Shown piece by piece: positions 32,827-41,365 of a stretch of DNA of 64,000 bases (position 1 is its first letter; each line of letters opens with the position of its first letter). Location of the stretch: positions 186,001 through 250,000 of the forward strand of contig CAYNVQ010000002.1 of assembly GCA_964400735.1 (NCBI GenBank), in the 5' to 3' direction. Source of the DNA: CAYNVQ01 sp964400735. GTDB taxonomy: Bacteria > Acidobacteriota > Aminicenantia > Aminicenantales > Aminicenantaceae. The notes under the pieces are model-generated. The model did no database searches, had not been told where the DNA came from, and worked only from the letters and a program-made list of their open reading frames with translations. The translations under genes were made by a program, and so were the position numbers.

Positions 32827-34741
32827 CGAGTTTCTCCAGGACCTTTTTGGCGTGTCTACGGAGCACTCTATTCCAGATGTCTTTTTTTTGACTCAGGGCG
32901 AAGATATGATCCCTTGCCTCTTCAAGGCCCGCATCAGCCACGATTTGGATATTTTTTCGAAGAATTTTGTTTCTGAATCCAAAAGGAGAAGAAACGGAAA
33001 AAAAGGAGTCCAATGCTTTTTGTCTTGATCCGTCATGTCTTACAAGATTAACAAGAGCTTCCTTTTTCAAAGGATAGCTTCCTTTTTGCAAAATAGTCAT
33101 CAGGAAATTTTCATCATAGGATGAGAGGGAATGCATGGCCCTCAAGACCTTGATCCTCACGTAATTGTTTCCAAGGGAATAGATCGCCTTTAGCACATCC
33201 AATGAAAGCGGGGAGTCGATCATCTTGAGGCTTTCTGTAAGACGGTCTAAAAATTTGCTGTCAGAGGATTTTTCCTCGAGATTTTGGTAAAAATAAAGGA
33301 TGCTGTCCGAAAAAAATTTGAAAAAGTAATGGAGGATGGATGGCGTTATTTTTTGATCCGAGAAAATTCTCTGAAGGTAGGCATTCACACTGACGGTACT
33401 GTGTTCCATGGTCTCTAGAAAAAAATCCAGGTAGAGGGAGGACTGGCCGCTCAGAACAACTTTTTCGACATAATCGGAGATCAACTTATTCGTCTTGATG
33501 ACCAGGGTATCAGAGGAAAACCCATCATCTTTTCCTTTCAGAGAAATGGCGAGATTTTTCAAGTACTCAAAATCTCCGCTGGCTTTGATCTCTTCCCACT
33601 CCTCTAATATATTGGTAAGGAGGGACCTTTTTCGTTCCACATCGGATTCCTCCTCGAGAAGATTGAGGATGGTGTAACGGTAATTGGCCGAGAGCAGCGT
33701 CCTGTCCAGCGACAGTTCTTTTTTTATCTGGATATTTTGGAGGAGAGAAGTCAGGGTCTCCCTGTAAATTTCCGAGACATAAGGGCTCGAGGTGCCGGAG
33801 AGAAGATCCTTGATCTTTTTCCGCAATTCAGCAGAGGTGCTGATCAGATCTTCTTTTTTGGCTTCGTCATTCAGTTTGGAAGCTATTTTTTCCTGCTTGT
33901 CCTTCTCGGTCAGCTTGGAGAAAATGCTGAAGCTCAAGGCATCGAATGTGGAATCGGCGGCAATTTCCTCCCACAGGACGGAGGCGAAGTCCTCCTCTCC
34001 AATATCGGCGAAGATAATACGGAGTTTTTCGAGCTTTGAACCCTGGGACAACTTTCGATCTTTTAGAAAGGCCTTCACCAGTACTTTAGCGCAGGCATGA
34101 AAACGTTCTTCTTGGGCCTTTTTCATGTAGCCCATAAGCTTGTTGATATTTGCCGGCAACTCTTCGTTCTCAGAAAAATCCTTGTCGTCCAATTGGCCGG
34201 CGATTTTCTCGAATGTCTCGGCCACCTGATCCATCTGTTGGTCGTTCTGCTTTTGGAGGGCGTCATCCAGCAAATAGGTCCAGACGTCTTTGACTTCTTC
34301 TCCCTCTCCTTTCAGAAGCTGGGAGTAGTCCAGTTCTTTCACCGCGAGATGAGCGATGTTATTCTGTTTGATGATTTTTTGGAAGCCGCCCTCTTTGAAA
34401 ATGTCCTTGGGAGCAAGATGAGCGTTGGCTACAAAAGATGTCAATTCAGATATCGTCAGCCCTTTCCTTATCTCCAGGCTCTTGACTTTTCGGTAATGGA
34501 AGGCCCTGGCGATATCTTTAAAAGTCCTATCTTCTTCCCAGTATTTATTATCGAAATATACGGAGGCAGGGGTAAACCCGATTTTTACCGGGGCCTCGAA
34601 GTTCAAAAGGATATCTATGCCTCCTTTGAGGTCCTCGACAGATTTTTTGAAGGCGGGGTGATCCGTGTGGTAAAAGGAAGCGTTTTTCAGGGCAACCTTC
34701 AGTGCCGTAAAGAAGTATTTAAAAGATTCCTCCTTTTCCAT
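32810..34741 (-). CDS. Large HEAT-repeat-like protein sharing the N-terminal domain of the HD-GYP protein
   Basis: The 643-residue protein is almost entirely helical, with repeated two-helix units from about residue 180 to the end (for example LDVLKAIYSLGNNYVRIKVL and FLMTILQKGSYPLKKEALVN), the pattern of HEAT/ARM-type solenoids. Residues 1-130 form a different domain with FYHTDHPAFKKSVEDL, PVKIGFTPASVYFDN and SELTSFVANAH; the same order of elements occurs in the HD-GYP protein. No membrane segment or enzyme motif is seen. It is probably a scaffold or sensor for the neighbouring phosphodiesterase, by inference from the shared operon. A promoter lies upstream at 34801-34829. Confidence 0.68.
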   Translation of the reverse strand: MEKEESFKYFFTALKVALKNASFYHTDHPAFKKSVEDLKGGIDILLNFEAPVKIGFTPASVYFDNKYWEEDRTFKDIARAFHYRKVKSLEIRKGLTISELTSFVANAHLAPKDIFKEGGFQKIIKQNNIAHLAVKELDYSQLLKGEGEEVKDVWTYLLDDALQKQNDQQMDQVAETFEKIAGQLDDKDFSENEELPANINKLMGYMKKAQEERFHACAKVLVKAFLKDRKLSQGSKLEKLRIIFADIGEEDFASVLWEEIAADSTFDALSFSIFSKLTEKDKQEKIASKLNDEAKKEDLISTSAELRKKIKDLLSGTSSPYVSEIYRETLTSLLQNIQIKKELSLDRTLLSANYRYTILNLLEEESDVERKRSLLTNILEEWEEIKASGDFEYLKNLAISLKGKDDGFSSDTLVIKTNKLISDYVEKVVLSGQSSLYLDFFLETMEHSTVSVNAYLQRIFSDQKITPSILHYFFKFFSDSILYFYQNLEEKSSDSKFLDRLTESLKMIDSPLSLDVLKAIYSLGNNYVRIKVLRAMHSLSSYDENFLMTILQKGSYPLKKEALVNLVRHDGSRQKALDSFFSVSSPFGFRNKILRKNIQIVADAGLEEARDHIFALSQKKDIWNRVLRRHAKKVLEKLDARKN

Positions 34742-34800
34742 TTATCTCCCCCGCCGATGTCTTGATCTTTTCATTCGGCCTTAATTCGATGTTCTTTATA

Positions 34801-34829
34801 AAACTAGTTCAAGCCTGCTTGTTTGTCAA
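34801..34829 (-). promoter_or_regulatory. Putative promoter of the HEAT/HD-GYP operon
   Basis: On the minus strand TTGACA (34829-34824) and TAGTTT (34806-34801) are 17 bases apart, with transcription towards the ATG at 34741. The -10 is weak. Confidence 0.4.
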
Positions 34830-34843
34830 ATAGAATCGTATTT

Positions 34844-34872
34844 TTGACTCCTCTCTTGCCCTGTGTTATAAA
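34844..34872 (+). promoter_or_regulatory. Promoter of the CocE/NonD gene
   Basis: TTGACT (34844-34849) and TATAAA (34867-34872) are 17 bases apart, divergent from the HEAT promoter. A start near 34879 means translation must begin at 34901 and not at an upstream in-frame codon. Confidence 0.55.
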
Positions 34873-34900
34873 TTTTGCTGTCGACGGGAAGGATTTATCA

Positions 34901-36964
34901 ATGGGCAAAAAAGTGCTATTCCTCTTTACTTTTCTATTTCTCCTTTCCGGCATTTTTGCATCTCATAAAGCGGGTGTAACGGAGGTTTCTCCTCCCGATT
35001 ATGAATTTGAGGTCATCCGCGACTGGCTGGTTATGAAAGATGGCGTGCGGCTTTCGGCGACCCTCTTCAAGCCAGTCGCTAAAAGAGCGGGGGAAAGATT
35101 TCCTGTGCTTTTCGAATTTCTCCCCTACAGAAAGGACGATTCTTTTTATTTGAGGGATTATCCGCTTTACAGCTACTTCGCCCGGCGCGGCTATGTCGCG
35201 GTGAAGGCAGACATCCGGGGAACAGGATCTTCAGAGGGGAAGGTCCCCCCCAGAGAATACTCGGAGGAGGAGCTGGGGGATGCCGTGGAGTGCATCGCTC
35301 AGCTTGCGGCCGCTCCCTGGTCGAACGGGAATGTCGGAATGTGGGGAATTTCCTGGGGAGGATTCAATGCCATCCAGGTAGCCATGAGGCGGCCTCCTGC
35401 GCTGAAGGCGATCTTGGCCATGGATGCAACCGACGATCTTTACCACGATGACGTCCATTACATCGACGGTGCTTTTCATGTCGATCAATACGAACTATCC
35501 ATCGATACCGATTTGGGGCTTCCCAGAGGGCCGGAATATGCCCTCGATGAAGATTACTTTAAAAACCGATTCAACGCGTATCCTTGGTTTATTACCTATC
35601 TTAAGCAACAGAAAGATGGAGAATTTTGGCGCCAGAATTCTCTGCGCTGGGACTACCAGACCATACAAATTCCCGTCTTTTTGATCGGAGGACTTCTGGA
35701 TGGATACCGGGACAGCATTCCTCGAATGTTGGAGAACATGAACGTTCCGCTCAAGGCTGTGATCGGCCCCTGGTGTCACGCATGGCCGGACAATGGAGTA
35801 CCAGGCCCACATTATGAGTGGAGACGTGAGTCAGTCCGTTGGTGGGACTACTGGCTGAAGGGGCGAAACACCGGCATTATGGAAGAGCCGCGGTTTGCCG
35901 TTTTCGTTCGGGAAGCGCATCTTCCTGATGCCCGGTTGGAAATGACTCCTGGTCACTGGCGTTATGAGGACTGGCCCATAGAAAGAACCGTCTGGAAGAG
36001 ACTTTATCCAGAGAAAGACCACAGACTTCTCTCTGTGGTGGGAGAGGCCGGCGGTCACCACCTGAAATATGTCCCGAGCAGCGGTATAACTGCTGGGTAT
36101 TGGTGGGGTGATCCGACCGGGGACATGCGCCGTGACGACGCTGACAGTCTTGTTTACGACAGCGAAGTCTTGACCGAGGCCATGGAAATAATCGGTTTTC
36201 CGCGGGCCCGCCTCAAGGTGTCGGCCGATGCAGAAATGGCCCATTGGATTGTGCGATTGGAAGATGTGCATCCAGATGGCGAGGTATCCCTGGTGGCAGG
36301 AGGACTTTTGAACGGAGCCCAGAGGAATTCGAGGCTTTTCCCCGAATATTTAACGCCTGGAGATGTCTATGAGCTTGAATTTTCTCTACACTTCACCACT
36401 TGGACCTTCCAGCCGGGCCACAGGATTCGACTGGCTGTCTCGAACGCTCTGTTTCCGATGATCTGGCCCACTCCCTACCCGATGACGACTCAGCTTTTCC
36501 TAGGCAGCGAATCCACCAGCCTGGAACTGCCGGTGATTTCCTTCTCTTCCCGAAAGATTCCGGACCTGCCTCCGCCAGAACCCCGGGAGGAGAGGCCGGA
36601 TGCCCATGTGCTGGAAAGCAAGGGGTGGCCTTACAAGCATCTGGTCACCCGTGATCTCAATAAAAACACGACGACGGTCGAGCTGGAAGCCGAAAAGAGT
36701 TGGGAAATCGGAGGACAGGAATACACATCCATTGAAAAGGTGTCCTATCAGACCAGTGACCTGGATCCAGCCCGATCAAGCTTCTTCGGAGAAGGGGGAT
36801 ATATCCTTCGACTCGCTGGTCGCCTTCTGGAGTTGAAACTTTTCGTATCGCTGGTTTCAGATGAGAGAACATTCACTATCAAGGTCCTTAGGCAGATTTT
36901 CGAGCAGAAAAAACTCATTCGAGAAAGACGCTGGGAAGCGTCTCTTCCCCGTGAATTCCAATAG
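34901..36964 (+). CDS. Exported CocE/NonD-family hydrolase (X-Pro dipeptidyl-peptidase-like)
   Basis: The 687-residue protein has a signal peptide (KKVLFLFTFLFLLSGIFA) and the CocE/NonD alpha/beta-hydrolase layout. The nucleophile elbow reads GMWGISWGGFNA with Ser151; upstream are FLPYRKDD and KADIRGTGSSEG, and the C-terminal jelly-roll domain is seen from about residue 400 (ELEFSLHFTTWTFQPGHRIR). These enzymes cleave acyl esters or X-Pro peptides; the substrate cannot be told. The start follows GGGAAGGA and agrees with the promoter. It is a single gene facing polA, with a repeat between them. Confidence 0.85.
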   Translation: MGKKVLFLFTFLFLLSGIFASHKAGVTEVSPPDYEFEVIRDWLVMKDGVRLSATLFKPVAKRAGERFPVLFEFLPYRKDDSFYLRDYPLYSYFARRGYVAVKADIRGTGSSEGKVPPREYSEEELGDAVECIAQLAAAPWSNGNVGMWGISWGGFNAIQVAMRRPPALKAILAMDATDDLYHDDVHYIDGAFHVDQYELSIDTDLGLPRGPEYALDEDYFKNRFNAYPWFITYLKQQKDGEFWRQNSLRWDYQTIQIPVFLIGGLLDGYRDSIPRMLENMNVPLKAVIGPWCHAWPDNGVPGPHYEWRRESVRWWDYWLKGRNTGIMEEPRFAVFVREAHLPDARLEMTPGHWRYEDWPIERTVWKRLYPEKDHRLLSVVGEAGGHHLKYVPSSGITAGYWWGDPTGDMRRDDADSLVYDSEVLTEAMEIIGFPRARLKVSADAEMAHWIVRLEDVHPDGEVSLVAGGLLNGAQRNSRLFPEYLTPGDVYELEFSLHFTTWTFQPGHRIRLAVSNALFPMIWPTPYPMTTQLFLGSESTSLELPVISFSSRKIPDLPPPEPREERPDAHVLESKGWPYKHLVTRDLNKNTTTVELEAEKSWEIGGQEYTSIEKVSYQTSDLDPARSSFFGEGGYILRLAGRLLELKLFVSLVSDERTFTIKVLRQIFEQKKLIRERRWEASLPREFQ

Positions 36965-37122
36965 CAATATCAATTATCCATTCAAAAGCGGAAATTTTCT
37001 TTGTTACAGCTATACCGTGTTTTTCTGGTATGGCGATAACTTATTGTCATAAGGTGTTAAGAGTATTTTTATTGTTAATGGCTTTTTGCCCCTCGGACGA
37101 GGCAACCTTAATAATTAGTTTG

Positions 37123-37157
37123 GATTAACCTTGACTCGTGGACAATCCAGGTTAATC
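37123..37157. repeat. Palindromic interspersed repeat downstream of polA
   Basis: GATTAACCT (37123-37131) and AGGTTAATC (37149-37157) form a 9-base stem around TGACTCGTGGACAATCC. Its core is nearly identical to the apbE-end copy at 16317-16342. It lies between the converging CocE/NonD gene and polA and could act as a bidirectional terminator, although no T-run follows it. Confidence 0.6.
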
Positions 37158-37170
37158 GGGAGGATGACGG

Positions 37171-39846
37171 TTATTTGGCTTCGGCCCAGTTAACGCCCCA
37201 TCCCAGATGGACCTTGAGGGGGACCTTCATCGGATAGACCTTCTCCATTCTTTTTTTTACCAGAGCTTCGATCTTTTCCACTTCTTGTTTAGGAACTTCG
37301 AAAACCAACTCGTCATGGACTTGCAGGATCATTTTGGTTTTAAGCCCAATCTTCATGATGTCTTTCCAGATGTCGATCATGGCCTTTTTCATCAAGTCTG
37401 CGGCCGTGCCTTGAATGGGAGTGTTGAGAGCTATGCGCCGTCCGGCCTGCTGGGCAAGTCGGTCTTTATGCTTGAGTTCCGGAATCTGTCTTTTTCTGCC
37501 GAATAGAGTTTGCGCCTCTCCTTTTTCAAGGGCATCGGCCACGCTCTTCTCCAAAAATTCTTTCACCTGGGGGTAATTTTCATAATAAAGGTCGATGAAC
37601 GCTTGTGCCTCAGAGTTCGATGAACCCAGTTCTCTGGCCAGGGAATAGGCGCTGGCCCCGTAAATGATACTAAAGTTGATGATTTTTGCCCTTCTTCTCT
37701 GTTCCTCGGGGAAAAGGGCAGAGGAGTCTCCGAAAACTCGAACAGCCGTTTCTTGGTGGATATCCCTATCATTGATAAAGGTTTCGATCAATTTCGAATC
37801 GCCAGAAAGATGGGCCAATACCCGAAGCTCGATTTGAGAATAATCCGCGGAGAGAAAAAGACATCCTTTTTCAGGAACGAAGGCCTGCCGGAAGCGCTGG
37901 CCCCATTCACCCCGGGCTGGGATATTTTGAAGATTCGGATCGCTCGAGGAAAGCCTTCCTGTGGCGGCGACAGTCTGGTTGTAAGAAGTGTGGATCCTTT
38001 TGGTTTCCGGGTGAATGAGCAAGGGAAGGGAATCGGCATATGTGGATTTGAGTTTGGCCAACTGCCTGTATTCCAAGGCATGCTGAGCGATTGGGAATTT
38101 TGGAGACAGTTCCTCGAGCACAGCGACGTTGGTTGAATAGCCTTTGGTTTTTTTTGTCCTGCGGGAGGTAGGGAGGCCGAGTTTTTCGAACAAAATGGCG
38201 GCGAGTTGGGCAGGTGAGTTGAGGTTGAATCTCTCCCCGGCGATACCGAATATTTCTCCTTCGAGACGTCGGAGTGATTCCTGGAGTTCCTCGCTTAGAT
38301 CCTGTAATCTTTTGATGTCTATTTTGACCCCCCAGCTTTCCATATCAGCCAAGACCTTGATCAAGGGGAGTTCGAGCTCCCTGTAGATGGCGTCCAATTC
38401 GTTTTCCTGAACCTTTGGCCAGAGCTTGTCGCTGAGTTTCAAGGCAAAATCCGCATCCTGACAGGCATAAGGAGCCACTTTTTCGATATCCACCGCATTC
38501 ATGGTCACCTGATTCTTTCCTTTCCCGGCTACATCTTCATATTTGATGGTTTTCGTTTGCAAGTAGCTTAAAGCCAGTTTGTTCAGATTATGTTTCCCCC
38601 AGTTCGGCTCTAAAAGGTAGGAAAGAACCATGGTGTCCAAGTCTATTCCTTCCAAGGTCATCCCTTCCCTTCGGAGAACAATAAAATCGTATTTTATGTT
38701 CTGCCCGATCTTTTTTATGCTTGGGTTCGATAGAACCGGAGCGAGGGTTTTAAAGGCTTTCTCTTTGGAAATCTGTGGAGGTGCCCCTGCATAATCGTGG
38801 CGAAGAGGGAGATAGAACGCCTTGTCTTGTTCAATGGCAAAAGAGAGGCCGACAAGTCGAGCTTGTGCAGGAGAAGGACTGTCCGTCTCGGTATCCAAAG
38901 AGACGCGCTTAGCCCTTTTGATGATTGAGACAAGGTTTTCAAGCTGTTCCTCTGTAAACAGGACACGGTATTGTTTGGAGGGAGGTTCCTTTTTTTGAAG
39001 ATACTCCAAAAGCAAGGAGGTGAACTCCAGCTCTTGGAGGAGCGCAATGAATTCAGCGTAGTCTGGATCTGAGATAGAAAAATCATCCAGGTCGAAGGAA
39101 ACGTCCAGGTTTTTTTCGATGGTAACAAGCTGGCGGCTCAATTCGAGCTGCTCCTGATAGGTTTTGATCTTTTCTTTCAGGGGAGGCTTGGGGAGTTTAT
39201 CCAGTTTCTGCAGAAGATTATCGATCGTGTGGAATTCGCGGATCAGGGCCTTGGAGGTTTTTTCTCCGATACCGGGCACACCGGGGATGTTGTCAGAGGG
39301 ATCGCCCCAAAGAGCCAGCACGTCGATGACCTGGGAAGGAAGGACTCCGAAATTTTCCTCCACAGCCTTTTCATCCAGATAAATTTCCTTGACAGGATTA
39401 TAGACGGTCGTTGATTCGTTGACGAGCTGGAGAAGATCCTTATCGGTCGAGACAAGGACAGTTGGGATCTTCTTCGAAGAAGCTTTCAGGGCTAAGCTTC
39501 CGAGCACATCGTCGGCTTCATAGTTTTCGATTTGGACAACGGGGATACGCATGGCACGAAGAACTTTCTTGAGCACCGGGAGCTGAATGACCAAATCCTC
39601 GGGCATGGGTTTCCGTTGAGCCTTGTATTGTTTAAAAACTTCATGACGAACCGTGGGTCCTTCGACATCAAAAACCACTCCGAGGTATGCAGGCCTTTCT
39701 TTATCCTGAAGCTTCCTCAGCATGCTGATGAATCCGTAAATGGCATTGGTGGGAAATCCTTTAGAGGTGGATAGGTTTCGGATGGCATAATAGGCGCGGT
39801 AGAGCAGGGAGTGGCCGTCGATCAAAAAAAGTTTTTTCTCGCTCAT
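37171..39846 (-). CDS. polA: DNA polymerase I
   Basis: The 891-residue enzyme repairs and fills DNA. It has all three parts: the 5'-3' exonuclease (LFLIDGHSLLYRAYYAIRN, VLVSTDKDLLQLV and GDPSDNIPGVPGIG), a 3'-5' exonuclease that keeps its acidic residues (SLDTETDS, NIKYDFIVL, YACQDADF) and so should proofread, and the polymerase (SADYSQIELRVLAHLSGD, RRRAKIINFSIIYGAS, LQVHDELVFEVP). Many bacterial homologues have lost the second activity, so its retention here is worth noting. The gene is single and on the minus strand; its downstream end meets a palindromic repeat. Confidence 0.96.
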   Translation of the reverse strand: MSEKKLFLIDGHSLLYRAYYAIRNLSTSKGFPTNAIYGFISMLRKLQDKERPAYLGVVFDVEGPTVRHEVFKQYKAQRKPMPEDLVIQLPVLKKVLRAMRIPVVQIENYEADDVLGSLALKASSKKIPTVLVSTDKDLLQLVNESTTVYNPVKEIYLDEKAVEENFGVLPSQVIDVLALWGDPSDNIPGVPGIGEKTSKALIREFHTIDNLLQKLDKLPKPPLKEKIKTYQEQLELSRQLVTIEKNLDVSFDLDDFSISDPDYAEFIALLQELEFTSLLLEYLQKKEPPSKQYRVLFTEEQLENLVSIIKRAKRVSLDTETDSPSPAQARLVGLSFAIEQDKAFYLPLRHDYAGAPPQISKEKAFKTLAPVLSNPSIKKIGQNIKYDFIVLRREGMTLEGIDLDTMVLSYLLEPNWGKHNLNKLALSYLQTKTIKYEDVAGKGKNQVTMNAVDIEKVAPYACQDADFALKLSDKLWPKVQENELDAIYRELELPLIKVLADMESWGVKIDIKRLQDLSEELQESLRRLEGEIFGIAGERFNLNSPAQLAAILFEKLGLPTSRRTKKTKGYSTNVAVLEELSPKFPIAQHALEYRQLAKLKSTYADSLPLLIHPETKRIHTSYNQTVAATGRLSSSDPNLQNIPARGEWGQRFRQAFVPEKGCLFLSADYSQIELRVLAHLSGDSKLIETFINDRDIHQETAVRVFGDSSALFPEEQRRRAKIINFSIIYGASAYSLARELGSSNSEAQAFIDLYYENYPQVKEFLEKSVADALEKGEAQTLFGRKRQIPELKHKDRLAQQAGRRIALNTPIQGTAADLMKKAMIDIWKDIMKIGLKTKMILQVHDELVFEVPKQEVEKIEALVKKRMEKVYPMKVPLKVHLGWGVNWAEAK

Positions 39847-40078
39847 TTCTCAAGTCTCTTGATTCCAGATAAAAGACCCCTAAGAGCCCTCAAGCTTGCT
39901 AAGATACCCTTTTGTCATCACTTCTGGAATATTTCGATCCGTGTAATCGGAATAGGCGGCTATCCTGCACCATTTTTCCTTATGATCAATGGATCACATT
40001 GATCTGCCTGGAAATTTTCTATCCCTGGTCATCAATATCATGAAACACGGGAAGATAAGAGAATGTGAAGATCCGATG

Positions 40079-40330
40079 TTATAAGTTGTCAAATTTGCCG
40101 TCAGAGATTTCCTTGAGGAGGGCGTCGTGTTGCTCCTTGATGACATGTTGGATTTTTTTCTGCAGATCTGGGGAGTCCAGCAAGGAGGTGTAAAAAGTCT
40201 TTTTTGAAGAAAGGACCCGTCCAGCTTTGTAAACGGTCGACTCGACATAGTTAGCGGACCTCCCCTTATCCTGAGTTTGGATATGAAAATCAACTCCGTT
40301 CCGTGTTATTGTGGTGTTATAACCGGCCAT
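40079..40330 (-). CDS. Small conserved-type protein of unknown function
   Basis: The product of about 83 residues reads MAGYNTTITRNGVDFHIQTQ then DKGRSANYVESTVYKAGRVL and ends with charged helices. I recall similar short proteins with a YNT-IT-xG--FHIQTED opening next to other genes in Acidobacteria and Deltaproteobacteria, but I cannot name a function. It has no membrane segment. The ATG at 40330 has a weak GAGAG upstream; a start at 40342 is also possible. It lies between polA and the divergent yceD operon, and a MITE-like repeat occupies its upstream region. Confidence 0.6.
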   Translation of the reverse strand: MAGYNTTITRNGVDFHIQTQDKGRSANYVESTVYKAGRVLSSKKTFYTSLLDSPDLQKKIQHVIKEQHDALLKEISDGKFDNL

Positions 40331-40365
40331 TTCTACTCTCATTATACTACGTGTCGGAAGAATAT

Positions 40366-40590
40366 CAAGCCCTCGGGAAGCATCTCCACTACCGTGATAA
40401 AACAACTGTCAGGGAAACTGCAACGTCAGCCTGCTGGTTTTCCCCATCGATTCCTTGGAGGGGGAACAATAATATATTCATGCCAGTAAAGCTTGCTTTC
40501 CATGCCCACTCGCCTCCGGATGGCTTCCTCTTCAGCTTCCCTGCCAGCTTTCAAATCATCACGGTTTTGGAGATGTTTACAAGCCCTCGG
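40366..40590. mobile_element. MITE-like element with inverted ends and an 11-base direct repeat
   Basis: The direct repeat CAAGCCCTCGG occurs at 40366-40376 and 40580-40590. Between them (203 bases) the ends are inverted copies: left GAAGCATCTCCACTACCGTG, right (complement) TAAACATCTCCAAAACCGTG, with 18 of 22 positions equal, and inverted similarity continues inward through CAGGGAA-CTG. No transposase is encoded. The structure fits a non-autonomous transposon with a target duplication. It sits seven bases upstream of the yceD promoter. Confidence 0.6.
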
Positions 40591-40596
40591 TTTGGA

Positions 40597-40624
40597 TTGA
40601 CAAAGTGAAGCAGGATGGTATAAT
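40597..40624 (+). promoter_or_regulatory. Near-perfect sigma-70 promoter of the yceD-fab operon
   Basis: TTGACA (40597-40602) and TATAAT (40619-40624) are both perfect, separated by 16 bases. A start near 40631 puts the ATG at 40628 outside the transcript, so yceD must start at 40649. Confidence 0.72.
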
Positions 40625-40648
40625 AGGATGACTTTTTTGAGAGATAAA

Positions 40649-41167
40649 ATGATTATAGATGTGGATAGACTTCCCAGGGAAGGCCTCGAAATCAGCAAGG
40701 ATTTCGAATTCTCTCCTGTTGAGATCATAGACGAAGATACGGTCTTTCTCGAGCCTGTTCATGCAGAGATTTATATCAAAAAGGTCGGAGAGGAAGTTTT
40801 TATAAAGGGCCGCATAAAGGTCCTCCTCAGTTTTGTCTGCAGTCGGTGTCTGGTCCCTTTCGAATTCCCTGTAGATTCTCCGTTCGATCTTGCCTTTTTT
40901 CCAGAGGAGTTTGAGGTGGCTAAAGAGGAATTGGACAGTGAAGATCTGGATATGTCCTTTTATTACGGCCGGAGAATCGATCTTAGAGAAGTGGTCCTGG
41001 AACAGTTGAACTTGACCTTTCCCCTTAAGCCTCTATGTTCAGCGCTCTGCCGGGGTATTTGTCCGGTCTGTGGAAAGAATATAAACAGCGGCGGATGTTC
41101 TTGTGAAACCAGGGACTTTGATGTCCGTCTCGATAAATTAAAGAATTTCATAAAAGACAGAAGATAA
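40649..41167 (+). CDS. yceD: YceD/DUF177 family protein
   Basis: The 172-residue protein has the YceD pattern: a beta-rich first part, the LSFVCSRCLVPFEFPV cysteine pair, DLREVVLEQLNLTFPLKPLC, and a C-terminal zinc ribbon (CRGICPVCGKNINSGGCSC). YceD is nearly always encoded before rpmF and has been linked to 23S rRNA maturation. The start at 40649 is chosen from the promoter and a GAGAGAT site. rpmF follows immediately. It begins an operon of ribosome and fatty-acid genes. Confidence 0.9.
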   Translation: MIIDVDRLPREGLEISKDFEFSPVEIIDEDTVFLEPVHAEIYIKKVGEEVFIKGRIKVLLSFVCSRCLVPFEFPVDSPFDLAFFPEEFEVAKEELDSEDLDMSFYYGRRIDLREVVLEQLNLTFPLKPLCSALCRGICPVCGKNINSGGCSCETRDFDVRLDKLKNFIKDRR

Positions 41168-41350
41168 ATGCCTAATCCAAAAAGAAGACACTCCCGGGCG
41201 AGAAAAAGGAAACGAAGAGCGCACGACGCGCTTGATGTTCCTTCCCTTTCTCTTTGCGCTAACTGCGGAAGCCCCAAAATGCCTCATCGGGCCTGCCCTG
41301 AATGCGGATACTACAAAGGACGTCAGGTGATCGAGGGTTCAGAGGAATAA
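41168..41350 (+). CDS. rpmF: 50S ribosomal protein L32
   Basis: The 60-residue protein begins MPNPKRRHSRARKRKRRAHD and has the zinc-ribbon cysteines as CANCGSPK and CPECGYYKGR, so it is the zinc form of L32. It starts directly after the yceD stop and 15 bases before plsX, the usual yceD-rpmF-plsX order of bacteria. Confidence 0.96.
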   Translation: MPNPKRRHSRARKRKRRAHDALDVPSLSLCANCGSPKMPHRACPECGYYKGRQVIEGSEE

Positions 41351-41365
41351 CAAAAAGAGGGGGCA

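Noticed and set aside
34097..34765. Plus-strand frame of about 222 codons opposite the HEAT-like gene
   Set aside because: It mirrors coding sequence with repeated Phe/Leu codons and has no promoter or start signal.
40303..40608. Plus-strand frame of about 100 codons across the MITE-like element
   Set aside because: It spans both inverted ends and the direct repeats, so it is a product of the repeat and not a gene.
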